Shown: piece after piece, positions 30,525 through 38,729 of the stretch
Layout of the letters: each line of letters begins with the position of its first letter
Numbering within the stretch: position 1 is the stretch's first letter
Assembly (NCBI GenBank): GCA_028288965.1
Contig: JAQGHD010000024.1
Span: 1 to 39,352 of the forward strand
Direction of reading: 5' to 3'
DNA length: 39,352 nucleotides
Source of the DNA: Candidatus Saccharimonadota bacterium
GTDB taxonomy: Bacteria > Patescibacteriota > Saccharimonadia > Saccharimonadales > JAQGHD01
Made by a program: the position numbers and the translations under genes
Notes under the pieces: generated by a model
The model's database searches: none
Seen by the model: the letters and a program-made list of their open reading frames with translations, nothing else
What the model was told of the DNA's origin: nothing

Positions 30525-31927
30525 AACTATATAACACTGCCACCAAACAACTAGAAGAAGTTAAGCCAATTCAACCGCCAAAAGTATCAGTTTATTCCTG
30601 TGGGCCAACTGTCTATGACTATCCGCACATTGGCAACTGGTTTACATTTATTCGCTATGACGTATTGGTTCGCGCGCTGAAAGCCAGTGGTTTCCAGCCA
30701 GATTGGGTCATGAACATAACTGACGTGGGCCATCTTACCAGCGACGCTGACGAAGGCGAAGACAAACTAGAAAAAGGCGCTAAGCGCGAAGGCAAGTCAG
30801 CCTGGGATATCGCTAAATTTTACAGTGACTATTTTGTGCAGGGACTTGATCGCTTGAATATTCTTAGGCCGTCGCACCTACCAAAAGCCACCGACCATAT
30901 TCGTGAGCAGATCGATCTTATTAAAACCCTTGAGCAAAAGGGCTACACCTACCAAATAAGCGACGGCGTGTACTACGACACCAGCAAATTTCCTGACTAT
31001 GGCAAAATGGCGCACTTGGATCTAGCGCACTTAAAAGAAGGTGCCCGCATAGCGGCCAATCCAGAAAAAAAGAATCCCGTGGACTTTGCCTTATGGAAAT
31101 TTAGTCCCAGTGGCGCCAAACGCGATATGGAATGGGATAGCCCGTGGGGTAAGGGCTTTCCGGGCTGGCACCTAGAGTGTTCGGCTATGAGCATCAAGTA
31201 TTTAGGTGAAACACTTGATATTCATGCTGGCGGTATTGACCACATTCCAGTGCATCACACCAACGAAATTGCCCAGAGCGAGGCAGCCACCGGCAAGCCT
31301 TTCGCCAATATCTGGGTACACATGAACCACGTAACGGTGGATGCTGAGAAGATCGCCAAGAGCACTGGCAACGGCATAACACTTGAAGACATTGAAGCCA
31401 AAGGATTTTCTTTAGAAGCGTTAAGGTTGCTGGTGTTGCAATCCCACTACCGCACCCAAGCCGAATTTAGCTGGGAGACGCTCGAAGCCGCCCAAAACCG
31501 ACTGAAAGATTTATATGCATGGGCCGATCTTCGACATCAGCCAAATATAGACACTATGCCCAGCGAACTCGATGATCTCTTTGGGGCAACGCGCCAGTCA
31601 ATGCAACAAGACATGGCAAACGATCTTAACGCACCAGCGGCACTCATAAGTTTAGGAAAGCTAGTTTCGTTCATGCAGCAAATTCCCATTCCAGGCGTTG
31701 AAGGGAAGTACACCGATGAGATTTTAAAGTTCATTGATGATTTGCTGGGACTAAAGCTAGATGGTCGTCCTGACATCTCGGACGAGCAAAAACAACTTTT
31801 GCAAGAACGTCAAAAAGCCAGACTGTCAGAAGACTGGTCAAAATCCGATGCATTACGCGCCACGCTAGAAACTCAGAAACTTGGCATACGAGACACCAGT
31901 TATGGGCAACAGTGGTATCGACTATAG
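30521..31927 (+). CDS. cysS: Cysteine--tRNA ligase
   Basis: Charges tRNA-Cys. The HIGH region is CGPTVYDYPHIGN with the first zinc-ligand Cys; further ligands are in GWHLECSAMSI and IDHIPVHHTNEIAQSEA, all present. The KMSKS motif is KIAKSTGNG. The end of the catalytic domain and the anticodon-binding helical domain follow (LKDLYAWADLRHQPN to YGQQWYRL). 468 residues, normal. Zinc ligands are kept here, unlike in DnaX, RecR and L33. Coupled to the DHH gene. Confidence 0.95.
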   Translation: MKLYNTATKQLEEVKPIQPPKVSVYSCGPTVYDYPHIGNWFTFIRYDVLVRALKASGFQPDWVMNITDVGHLTSDADEGEDKLEKGAKREGKSAWDIAKFYSDYFVQGLDRLNILRPSHLPKATDHIREQIDLIKTLEQKGYTYQISDGVYYDTSKFPDYGKMAHLDLAHLKEGARIAANPEKKNPVDFALWKFSPSGAKRDMEWDSPWGKGFPGWHLECSAMSIKYLGETLDIHAGGIDHIPVHHTNEIAQSEAATGKPFANIWVHMNHVTVDAEKIAKSTGNGITLEDIEAKGFSLEALRLLVLQSHYRTQAEFSWETLEAAQNRLKDLYAWADLRHQPNIDTMPSELDDLFGATRQSMQQDMANDLNAPAALISLGKLVSFMQQIPIPGVEGKYTDEILKFIDDLLGLKLDGRPDISDEQKQLLQERQKARLSEDWSKSDALRATLETQKLGIRDTSYGQQWYRL

Positions 31928-31942
31928 GGCTAGCTGGTTGAA

Positions 31943-33049
31943 TTAACTCTCGCTTATAACTGGCAGAGGTTCTAGTAACTTTTTGCGTTCTAGATAGTCA
32001 AGCGCTAGGATGCGCAGGCAACCAGCTATCGGAATGGCCACCAGTCCACCAAGTAATCCGTTAAAACTAACCCCGATAATCACCGAGCTAAAAACCAATA
32101 GCGGCGACATATCGGTTGAGTTTGCTTGAATACGTGGCTGCACCACGTAGTTCTCGACTTGCTGATAAAAGATATAGTAGGCCAGCACAATCAGCGCCGT
32201 AACTGGTGAGTGAAAAAGGGCTACGGTACTCACAATAATAGCTCCAATGGTGTGGCCGACCAAGGGAATCAAACCGCAAATAAATATAATCACCATTAAG
32301 GCAACGGGGTAGCTCACATGCAAAATAAATAGCGGCACTACGATTAAACAGGCCGCCAGCGCAGCTAGGAAAACCTGACCATTCACATAACCCTTTAAGA
32401 CTCTATACATATCAAGGCTTATGTGTTTTACCCATGCTTCTTTTTCATCCGGCAGTAAACGCTGTATAAACACCAGCCAGTGGGGTCCTTCGATTAGCAT
32501 CATAAAGGTCAGCACCAGTACCGTTAAGACCGAGAACACACTACTAGTGATGCGTGTCACTGTTGTAAAAGCTGAGCCACTAAAATTTTGCAGTCTATCA
32601 GATAATTGCGAGGCAAGTTTATCGGATTGGCTTTCTAAGTGGTAGCGGCGCACAAATTTGCCCAGGCTGGTGTCTTCATTATGAACATCGCTAACTAACT
32701 GCGGGGCTTGATCAATAAAGTTACTGGTTTGGCGTACCAGCGGCGGCACCAAGCTACCAATGAAAGCAGCCAGCAAAATCACCACTACTAAAAAGGAGAT
32801 ACTGGTAGCTAGAGTTCGGTTTCCGCGGCCTTTGCTCGGCAAACGCTGAGACAACCAGTGTACTGGAGCGTTCAAAACAAGGCTTAAGAAAAAGGCTATA
32901 AAAATAAGAGTCAAGGCGTGCGAGGCGCGCCGGAATAGGGTCACTAGTAGTAAGGACAGAAAAATTAAAGCCAAAACGCGGAGTATGGTGGTGTTGGCGA
33001 CCGTTATGCGAATAGCTTTGTCTTTTTTTCTAGATTCGAAACCAAACAT
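31943..33049 (-). CDS. AI-2E family transporter-like permease
   Basis: Multi-pass membrane protein of the AI-2E family, several of which are antiporters or efflux proteins. N-terminal spans (VLALIFLSLLLVTLFRR, ALTLIFIAFFLSLVLNAPVH) are followed by a soluble stretch (~110-185: FIDQAPQLVSDVHNEDTSLG). The family block is LKGYVNGQVFLAALAACLIV, ICGLIPLVGHTIGAIIVS, ENYVVQPRIQANSTDMSPLL and GGLVAIPIAGCLRI. 368 residues. AAAGGAA precedes the ATG. It is last in a minus-strand operon after two glycosyltransferases, only 20 bases after the second. Confidence 0.88.
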   Translation of the reverse strand: MFGFESRKKDKAIRITVANTTILRVLALIFLSLLLVTLFRRASHALTLIFIAFFLSLVLNAPVHWLSQRLPSKGRGNRTLATSISFLVVVILLAAFIGSLVPPLVRQTSNFIDQAPQLVSDVHNEDTSLGKFVRRYHLESQSDKLASQLSDRLQNFSGSAFTTVTRITSSVFSVLTVLVLTFMMLIEGPHWLVFIQRLLPDEKEAWVKHISLDMYRVLKGYVNGQVFLAALAACLIVVPLFILHVSYPVALMVIIFICGLIPLVGHTIGAIIVSTVALFHSPVTALIVLAYYIFYQQVENYVVQPRIQANSTDMSPLLVFSSVIIGVSFNGLLGGLVAIPIAGCLRILALDYLERKKLLEPLPVISES

Positions 33050-33069
33050 GGTATTCCTTTATGCCTTTA

Positions 33070-34197
33070 TTATCGCATGTCTCGACGTTTACGCAATGCA
33101 GCCTGATAAATTGAGTGCAGCTGCTGGCCAATACGGTTAATGTCATAGCGTCTTACCAGTTCTTGCTGTAACTGATGCAGCTGCTGACGCTTATTCTCAT
33201 GCTTTAGCAGATCGGCTAACGTATCAGCAAAAGCTACCGTATTGGTTGGATCAAACAAGAAATCGGCTTGATTGGCGAGCACCGATGCATAGCCTGGATT
33301 GTTACCACCAAGCACCACACCAGCACCGGCCGCCATGGCCTCTAGCAGTACTATGCCAAAGCTTTCACCGCCCGTAGCTGGGAAGACTGCAATATCAGCA
33401 CTAGCCAAAAAGCTAGGCTTAGCCGGCTCGTCAATAAAACCACTGAACTTGACCACATCAGTGAGCTGGTGGTCAGCAACTTTTTGCTGTAATAGTGGCA
33501 GCAGCGGACCCCGTCCGCCAATCACCACCCTAAATGCGGGCACGTTTGTTCTTTGCTTGAGCTGATACACCGCCTCAAGTAAATGTTGGCTGCCTTTGCG
33601 TTCCACCAGTCGGCCCAAGAATGCAATGGTGAGCATGCCGGTAGTGGACTTTTTAAGTCCGACGTAGCGTGACAGATCAATAGGATTGGGTACTACCGTA
33701 GATTGAATGCCATAGTAGGCTCTAGCAAATGATTGAGCCGGTTGGGACACCGCCACAATGTCATCAAACCGCTGAAGCTGACGATGCTCAACGGCCCCCA
33801 ACAAGCGGCTGCCAAACTGAGCCAAGCGGTTAGCCGGTAAAATATGGAAGGTGCCAACCAGAGCGGTTTTGGGAGAGGCGTACTTCATTACTCGGCCACT
33901 CATCAGCGGGCTATACGGTAACTGCACATGTAATAGATCAAGCTGCAAATCTTCCAGACACTGCTTAACTACTTGCCGGGAAGCCAAGCGCGGAACCGAT
34001 AAGCGATTACCATTGAATCGCACTGCTACACTACGCGACAGGCTGTGCACGTTGGGCAGATTACTTGACTCTGTTTGGCTCACCAAGTAATGAACCTCAT
34101 GACCATGGGCTTGCTGCCACTGCCCAACTGTTCGGACGTACTGCTGAACGCCATCAGGTCTATCAAGCGAATCATCAAATAGGTAGCCAATCTTCAT
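33070..34197 (-). CDS. GT4 glycosyltransferase (second of pair)
   Basis: Retaining glycosyltransferase with the GT-B fold. The N-terminal domain is MKIGYLFDDSLDRPDGVQQY with DLLHVQLPYSPLMSG and a His in VGTFHILPAN. The C-terminal domain holds IAFLGRLVERKGSQHLLEAV and the donor-phosphate Ex7E motif GGESFGIVLLEAMAAGAG. 375 residues. It resembles PimA-like mannosyltransferases acting on lipid or glycan acceptors; the sugar cannot be read. It overlaps the first GT by 4 bases. The fold and the order suggest that the two act in sequence on one acceptor. Confidence 0.88.
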   Translation of the reverse strand: MKIGYLFDDSLDRPDGVQQYVRTVGQWQQAHGHEVHYLVSQTESSNLPNVHSLSRSVAVRFNGNRLSVPRLASRQVVKQCLEDLQLDLLHVQLPYSPLMSGRVMKYASPKTALVGTFHILPANRLAQFGSRLLGAVEHRQLQRFDDIVAVSQPAQSFARAYYGIQSTVVPNPIDLSRYVGLKKSTTGMLTIAFLGRLVERKGSQHLLEAVYQLKQRTNVPAFRVVIGGRGPLLPLLQQKVADHQLTDVVKFSGFIDEPAKPSFLASADIAVFPATGGESFGIVLLEAMAAGAGVVLGGNNPGYASVLANQADFLFDPTNTVAFADTLADLLKHENKRQQLHQLQQELVRRYDINRIGQQLHSIYQAALRKRRDMR

Positions 34198-35321
34198 ACT
34201 TGGGTGGTAGCGTGTTTATGGGTTTGCAGGTAGAGATCCTCGTACTGCTTTACAACGTATTCGTAATTAAATTGCTGCACGTAATCAAGCGCCCAGCTTT
34301 GCCATAACTGCCGCAGGGCTTGATCAGTAAGTAACAGTTCTAGTCGGCTAGCAAACTCGTCTATTTCTTTGGGATTTATTAATGAAATGCGACCGTGTTC
34401 TCGCAAAACGGACGCGTAGCCGGGGTTGTTGCCGGCCACCGTCACAATACCCATGGCCATAGCTTCTAGCAGCACAATGCCAAAACTCTCGCCATACAAA
34501 GCCGGTGAGCAAAACAGATCGGCATCAGCCATTAGTTTTAATTTTTCGGCTTGCGAAACAAAACCTTTAAACGTTACGTGCGGTATTTGCTTGTCGCGTA
34601 CGTAATCCTCAAGCTTGGCGCGGTCCGGCCCATCCCCGGCAATGATTAAGGTAGCATCTGGATACTTAGGTGTGAGGAGTTCAAATGCTTTGAGTAAATA
34701 CTTCACCCCTTTGCGTTTTTCCAACCTGCCAATGTATAAAATTGTTTTGCCTAAATGCTTTTTAGGCGGTAGCTTGTACGTCTGCAAATCGATACCGTTG
34801 GGAATAATCGTTATCGGCTTTTGCGTCAGGCTACGGACATATAAAGCGGCCGCCTCGGAAACTGCGCTTAAACCATCGAGATATTTTAAGATCGAACGCG
34901 TGTAGGGGGTAATGACCCGCTCAATAGTTTTAGACATAACCGACTCTGGCAGTTTGGCATGAAAAGTGGCTACCACGGGACAAGCACAACGACTTAAAAT
35001 TTGCCGGCTGAGCATCGGTACCCATGGCTCGTGAAAGTGCAGCAAATCAAACTGCTCACGGGCCAGTAAGGTATCAATGGTTTCATTATTGGGCGCGGCC
35101 GATATCTGTGCGGTGGTATGGAATGGTGATTTTATGTCTGTGGCGCCACCAATAAAAATAATGTGCGGGTTCTCGTGTTGTTCGGAGCTGGCGCGGGGCT
35201 GAGGTGTAATAATTTTTGCTGTGTGGCCGCGTTTTTCCAAACCAGCTTGCAGCGCGATTACACACTCTTGCACGCCGCCACCACGAAACATGTTATACGG
35301 GCAGACGATGCCAATCTTCAT
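34194..35321 (-). CDS. GT4 glycosyltransferase (first of pair, PimA-like)
   Basis: Same fold: MKIGIVCPYNMFRGGGVQEC with a GGGV donor/acceptor loop, FDLLHFHEPWVPMLSRQIL, the catalytic-type His in VVATFHAKLPES, GKTILYIGRLEKRKGVKYLL and Ex7E motif YGESFGIVLLEAMAMG. The N-terminus and HEPWVP strongly recall PimA/GtfA mannosyltransferases. 375 residues, matching the second GT in length but clearly different in sequence. TATACT ends 7 bases before the ATG (35334-35329). First gene of the three-gene minus-strand operon. Confidence 0.9.
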   Translation of the reverse strand: MKIGIVCPYNMFRGGGVQECVIALQAGLEKRGHTAKIITPQPRASSEQHENPHIIFIGGATDIKSPFHTTAQISAAPNNETIDTLLAREQFDLLHFHEPWVPMLSRQILSRCACPVVATFHAKLPESVMSKTIERVITPYTRSILKYLDGLSAVSEAAALYVRSLTQKPITIIPNGIDLQTYKLPPKKHLGKTILYIGRLEKRKGVKYLLKAFELLTPKYPDATLIIAGDGPDRAKLEDYVRDKQIPHVTFKGFVSQAEKLKLMADADLFCSPALYGESFGIVLLEAMAMGIVTVAGNNPGYASVLREHGRISLINPKEIDEFASRLELLLTDQALRQLWQSWALDYVQQFNYEYVVKQYEDLYLQTHKHATTQV

Positions 35322-35370
35322 CTATAGCAGTATACCTTAAAAGCTCCTGAAACATGTTTTGGTCCCTGGC

Positions 35371-36300
35371 TTAAGTTTTGGCCAGTAGCTGGCGAATTTT
35401 TCGGGGAAAGAAGGGTGCTACTTCTTTGGCCGTAGCAATCACGGTGTGTGAATGGCCGCCCATATCTGATTTGATGAGTGTAACTTTATTAAAAATGACA
35501 GCCAGGTGCTGCTCAACCAGATAGTTATCAAAATAACGATCTCCGTCAACGCTAATGTGATACACCGGCAAGTCTACTTGTTTATTACCAAGATCGAGCG
35601 TAAACATTTCGTGCGCTGTTTTCATGTAAGTCCGTACCTCGTTGCTGCGCCATAAGCCAATTTCAAAATTAATTCGCTCGGCACGTATCTCTGGCGTTGC
35701 ATCTTTGAGTTTTTCATTCCTATTTTCAACCAGCTTATACGTCAGGCGAATCAAGGTCGGCTGAAACAGGAGGGTACGGATGGACCAGGCTATCAAGCGA
35801 TTGGTGCAAATAAAAGTTCCCGCTCGCATCAAATAATAGTTACGGCGCTTTATGCGGAAATCATCTTTGTGCACAAAGCCCACCACACTGACAACTAAAT
35901 CGACACGCTTGGCTATGTCAGGATACTTTTGGAGCATTTTAGCTACGACGATAAAGCCGAACGACATGCCCACCACTGTAATACGCCGGCGGCCAAAACG
36001 CAGACGTATGAACGAGGCCAGATAATCTGCTAGATTGTCGAGAGTTGGGACCATGCCAATTTTGTAAAAAGCGTCCATGCCACCAAAGCCCGGTAAGTCT
36101 GGCATGGTAACCGAACCATATTTGTTTAAGGCTTCAGCAAAGCCAACGTAACGTTCCAGGCTAGCGTGATGGCCATAAATAAACAATAGTTCACGCTTTT
36201 TACTTTTTGGCGCCGCCAAATGTAACATGCGGCCACGAAGCCCATTCATATTAAGCGGCACAATATGATCAATAGCTTTTTTGGTTTTAGTAGCTGCCAT
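35371..36300 (-). CDS. Alpha/beta hydrolase
   Basis: Alpha/beta-hydrolase fold: oxyanion region LLFIYGHHASLERYVGFAEAL, strand MPDLPGFGGMDAFYK, nucleophile elbow VVGMSFGFIVVAKML (Ser of GMSFG), probable acid in ISVDGDRYFDNY and the catalytic His in MGGHSHTV. The lid region is a helical insert of ~90 residues. I start at ATG 36300 because TACATT lies 8 bases before it, with TTGCGC 18 bases further up. A start at 36348 would add a hydrophobic 16-residue N-terminus. 309 residues. Substrate unknown. Divergent from the gene at 36463. Confidence 0.85.
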   Translation of the reverse strand: MAATKTKKAIDHIVPLNMNGLRGRMLHLAAPKSKKRELLFIYGHHASLERYVGFAEALNKYGSVTMPDLPGFGGMDAFYKIGMVPTLDNLADYLASFIRLRFGRRRITVVGMSFGFIVVAKMLQKYPDIAKRVDLVVSVVGFVHKDDFRIKRRNYYLMRAGTFICTNRLIAWSIRTLLFQPTLIRLTYKLVENRNEKLKDATPEIRAERINFEIGLWRSNEVRTYMKTAHEMFTLDLGNKQVDLPVYHISVDGDRYFDNYLVEQHLAVIFNKVTLIKSDMGGHSHTVIATAKEVAPFFPRKIRQLLAKT

Positions 36301-36462
36301 GTCATAGCAATGTACCAAGAAATTACAGATCAGCGCAACCATAAGCATGATAAATTGTGCATTTTGGCTTAGGAGTGGATAAACTATCTTGACATATGGG
36401 GTAATAGGAGGAAACTGAGATTATAAGCTTAAAAAGCAACACAACAGAAAGGCAAGGGAAAC

Positions 36463-36945
36463 ATGGTAGCCGTTTTAGAAAGTGATGTATGGCGTGATGA
36501 ACAGTTTGGTAGCTATAGTGAAGCAAGATATCCTGGTATCCCGGCAGGACAGGAACGAGAATATATGCTTCGGGAAACCAGCGCTCCGTATTGGCAAGAT
36601 GTCTTGGCGGGATTTGATATGCGCCTGCACGGGACGGGCAGCGCACGCGTAGAACATAGCAGCGTGGAAATGACTCGAGAAGCCACCGGCGTATACATTG
36701 CCCGGCACATGAACAAATTGATTGACCGAGACGCCGACACTAAACTAGAGAGGGTAGTAGTGGTTTACGAGCCAACCGATGTCGACGAAGAACTTATGTA
36801 CTATGGGATCAGCGGCATATTGCGCACTCCCCACCGCCAGCCTAGAAATTTCGATCAAGAGATTTTTAGAAAGTTAAGTTTTGATGACGTGATGCGTTAC
36901 CGCCATGTTGGCCGAGCTGGTTTGCACTGGCGTTTGGTAAAATAG
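36463..36945 (+). CDS. Hypothetical protein, 160 aa
   Basis: No family recognised. Soluble and acidic, no signal peptide. Features are an N-terminal charged part (WRDEQFGSYSEARYPGIPAG), a central helical region (TREATGVYIARHMNKLIDRD) and a beta strand KLERVVVVYEPTDVD. A C-terminal basic-aromatic part follows (VMRYRHVGRAGLHWRLVK). The ATG is preceded by AAGGGA at good spacing. TTGACA upstream (~36389) lacks a -10 at standard spacing. tRNA-Gln lies 57 bases downstream. Confidence 0.7.
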   Translation: MVAVLESDVWRDEQFGSYSEARYPGIPAGQEREYMLRETSAPYWQDVLAGFDMRLHGTGSARVEHSSVEMTREATGVYIARHMNKLIDRDADTKLERVVVVYEPTDVDEELMYYGISGILRTPHRQPRNFDQEIFRKLSFDDVMRYRHVGRAGLHWRLVK

Positions 36946-37002
36946 CTGTTTTAAGCTAAAATCAATCTGTTAATTAGCCTTTGGGCCTATTATGCAGATT
37001 AT

Positions 37003-37077
37003 TGGGGAGTGGCCAAGCGGTAAGGCACCAGTTTTTGGTACTGGCATTCGGGGGTTCGAATCCCTCCTCCCCAGCCA
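37003..37077 (+). tRNA. tRNA-Gln (UUG)
   Basis: 75 nt. Acceptor TGGGGAG pairs with CTCCCCA, discriminator G, encoded CCA. The anticodon stem CCAGT/ACTGG encloses TTTTGGT, giving UUG. The last 21 bases are copied downstream at 37574-37594 with two changes, and more loosely at two or three further sites. Confidence 0.96.
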
Positions 37078-37079
37078 AG
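37057..37079 (+). repeat. Repeat R1: 3' end of tRNA-Gln
   Basis: CGAATCCCTCCTCCCCAGCC plus AAG. Its last 16 bases (CTCCTCCCCAGCCAAG, 37064-37079) recur exactly at 37581-37596, 517 bases away. Reference copy of the array. Confidence 0.8.
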
Positions 37080-37081
37080 CA

Positions 37082-37111
37082 TTGACATTTATATTAATTT
37101 ATATTTATATA
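37082..37111 (+). promoter_or_regulatory. Promoter of the 95-aa gene, leaderless
   Basis: TTGACA (37082-37087), 18 bases, TATATA (37106-37111), then 6 bases to ATG 37118. It starts 5 bases after the tRNA end. Confidence 0.6.
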
Positions 37112-37117
37112 CATTAT

Positions 37118-37405
37118 ATGGCTGAAGCGTGTAAAGATTTTTGCCCTAGAATTCAAGCTTTAGAAAACTTAGCCGGTACTTATAGGCCTGAAACTGCTTT
37201 CGGATATCATGCTGGTTCAGCACAAATGCAGCTAGCATGGGAAGAGCGGCGACTCGCTGCATGTAGTGCGGCTGATATGTGCGAAGGCCCGGTTGAAATA
37301 ACTACTGAGGAGGTTATAGTCCGTGGTTCTATAAAGCAACTATTTCGCAAAAGAACGGAAAATGTGGCTCAGTTTGAATGTGGGCTTAGTAGTGACACTG
37401 TATGA
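37118..37405 (+). CDS. Small hypothetical protein A of the tRNA-Gln array, 95 aa
   Basis: No family recognised. Cysteine-containing (MAEACKDFCPRIQALENLAG, then AACSAADMCEG) with two Cys pairs separated by ~40 residues, which might bind a metal or form disulphides. A basic stretch (GSIKQLFRKRTEN) lies near the C-terminus. The promoter is near-consensus and ends 6 bases before the ATG, good evidence that the gene is real. It is the only ORF between repeats R1 and R2; its stop is 26 bases before R2. Confidence 0.62.
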   Translation: MAEACKDFCPRIQALENLAGTYRPETAFGYHAGSAQMQLAWEERRLAACSAADMCEGPVEITTEEVIVRGSIKQLFRKRTENVAQFECGLSSDTV

Positions 37406-37431
37406 TTTAGACTCTCTAGCATATCGGAGAA

Positions 37432-37461
37432 TTCCTGAAACTCATCCATCATCCCCAGCCA
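37432..37461 (+). repeat. Repeat R2 of the array
   Basis: Ends ATCCATCATCCCCAGCCA, so it shares the tRNA-Gln 3' end pattern (ATCC.TC.TCCCCAGCCA, 16 of 18). It is closer to R4: AAACTCATCCA is identical in both, and both end CCCCAGCCA. Confidence 0.6.
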
Positions 37462-37594
37462 GGGTTATTTGAGAGGTTTTTAGACCTCTCGGATAACCCT
37501 GTTTTGATGACAGGATTCGAACGGGATGGCCCGATGGCCATCCCCGGCACTTTTGGCGCTTGAGCGACAAAAGCGAACCTCTCCTCCCCAGCCA
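37461..37594 (+). ncRNA. Structured unit ending in a tRNA-Gln-like 3' end (candidate RNA)
   Basis: No ORF. Hairpin 1: AGGGTTAT-TT-GAGAGGT ... ACCTCTC-GG-ATAACCCT (37461-37500), 15 pairs. Hairpin 2: GGGATGGCC/GGCCATCCC with loop CGAT (37523-37544). Hairpin 3: CTTTTG-CGCT/AGCG-CAAAAG (37550-37573). Then repeat R3. GAGAGGTT (37471-37478) can alternatively pair with AACCTCTC (37576-37583) inside R3. GGATTCGAAC (37513-37522) is the T-loop of tRNA-Gln in inverted orientation. No promoter found; it may be part of a longer transcript. Confidence 0.45.
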
Positions 37595-37596
37595 AG
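37574..37596 (+). repeat. Repeat R3: near-exact copy of the tRNA-Gln 3' end
   Basis: CGAACCTCTCCTCCCCAGCC followed by AAG: 21 of 23 bases equal to R1, including the encoded CCA and AG after it. The tRNA 5' part is absent, so this is not a functional tRNA. Confidence 0.78.
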
Positions 37597-37623
37597 ATTT
37601 GAAAAACGCGCTATTATAGAATT

Positions 37624-37788
37624 ATGGAATGCCCAGTCTGCAAACAAGCAATGAAGAAAGTCCGTTGGCATATTACTTATGATGCCAATGAAAAGGAATT
37701 CGACCATACCACGTATCACTGCAAAACTGACGATGTTTGGGCCACTACTGAAATCCCAAAAAGCGATTCAAGTGAGCAGAACGGCTAA
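37624..37788 (+). CDS. Small CxxC protein B of the tRNA-Gln array, 54 aa
   Basis: Short ORF below the usual size cut-off. It starts MECPVCKQAMKKVRWHITYD with a CxxC knuckle; a second metal site may be the His/Cys pair in HTTYHCKTDD, so a small zinc-binding or ribbon-like protein is possible. An acidic Ser-rich tail follows. TATTAT (37612-37617) ends 6 bases before the ATG, matching the leaderless layout. It lies between R3 and R4; the stop is 41 bases before R4. No family recognised. Confidence 0.55.
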   Translation: MECPVCKQAMKKVRWHITYDANEKEFDHTTYHCKTDDVWATTEIPKSDSSEQNG

Positions 37789-37829
37789 ATCTTTTTTGGT
37801 TTTTGCGTAGTCCGGATGATGCATCGCGG

Positions 37830-37857
37830 TTCTAAACTCATCCACTAACCCCAGCCA
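37830..37857 (+). repeat. Repeat R4 of the array
   Basis: TTCTAAACTCATCCACTAAC then CCCAGCCA. It shares AAACTCATCCA and CCCCAGCCA with R2, three mismatches apart over the central part. Its end is the same as that of the tRNA-Gln gene. Confidence 0.58.
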
Positions 37858-37886
37858 AAAAATGCATGTGTTAAAGTATAAGCAAT

Positions 37887-38684
37887 ATGGAAAATACCGG
37901 CCCTGTGCTTCCGCCGCAAACTCCTCAAGACATTCCGCCCGTACCCGGTGTAGTAGCTCAACCACCCGTATATGATGTGCAGCCGCCCAAGAAATCACGG
38001 CGAACAATTATAATTGTAGCTGTGGTGGTTATCCTGCTGGTAATAGGCGTTATGGCCGCTGTTATTATGCAGAAAAAGCCAGTCGCAAAAACAACTCCAG
38101 CAGACAACGCTTTGCTGGGATCCAAAATCAAAAGCGCCGGTGATGATTACGTGCAAAAAGATAAGTCTGGGGCGAACGATCAATATTACCGTAAAAACGC
38201 CGCGGAATACCAGGCAATTGCCAAGTCATTTACTTTTGATACGTACGACACGACTTACTCGACTACCGACATTAAGCTATCAAAAAGAGTCACCACGGCT
38301 ATTACAGGCGAAGCTAAAAATATGTTTATGGTCTATGCCACACTGGTTAATGGCGGCTTTAATCCTTATGCCAGTACGGAAGTTATAAAAATCCAGAGTT
38401 TTGATATACGCGATTTTCCAGGCTACACCAGCAATTGCGGGCCCATCTTGTTGATAATCGCCAATGCCCGTCAAGATAACAGCTTTCCCTGTAAGACCAC
38501 CTCCGAAAAGTTCCTGGGCACCGTGGTCTACAAAGGCATAGGCGCCGGGGCCGATCAGTATAGTGTGACCATCAATAACACTCGCATTACTATCACAGCC
38601 AGAAGCGAACAAGAAGCGCTGGCCGTGATGCGGTCCATGAAAAAAGTGCCGGCTACTCAGCTCGACTTTTTTATCAAGAACTAA
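37887..38684 (+). CDS. Membrane-anchored extracytoplasmic protein
   Basis: Residues 1-35 are a Pro-rich cytosolic tail (TGPVLPPQTPQDIPPVPGVV). One hydrophobic span follows (~40-62: TIIIVAVVVILLVIGVMAAV). The remaining ~200 residues face outward, with a Lys/Asp linker, a helical part and a beta-rich end (YSVTINNTRITITARSEQEA). Two Cys (NCGPI, FPCKTT) could form a disulphide. No enzyme motif; no family recognised. Proteins with this Pro-rich head plus span are common in Saccharibacteria. TATAAG (37877-37882) is 4 bases before the ATG. R4 precedes it and a poor fifth repeat follows its stop. Confidence 0.75.
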   Translation: MENTGPVLPPQTPQDIPPVPGVVAQPPVYDVQPPKKSRRTIIIVAVVVILLVIGVMAAVIMQKKPVAKTTPADNALLGSKIKSAGDDYVQKDKSGANDQYYRKNAAEYQAIAKSFTFDTYDTTYSTTDIKLSKRVTTAITGEAKNMFMVYATLVNGGFNPYASTEVIKIQSFDIRDFPGYTSNCGPILLIIANARQDNSFPCKTTSEKFLGTVVYKGIGAGADQYSVTINNTRITITARSEQEALAVMRSMKKVPATQLDFFIKN

Positions 38685-38729
38685 CAAACAAAAGACACCC
38701 GTTATAGGACGCTAGGCCATACCTACGGC

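Noticed and set aside
36389-36462. TTGACA promoter for the 36463 gene
   Set aside because: The only good -10 (TATAAG) is 26 bases away, too far; left unannotated.
37574-37594. A second tRNA-Gln gene
   Set aside because: Only the 3' end is present; there is no 5' acceptor strand, D arm or anticodon arm.
37500-37600. tmRNA (GGATTCGAACGGG resembles the tmRNA 5' end)
   Set aside because: Far too short, one extra base in the motif, and no tag-peptide frame or tRNA-like 5' partner strand.
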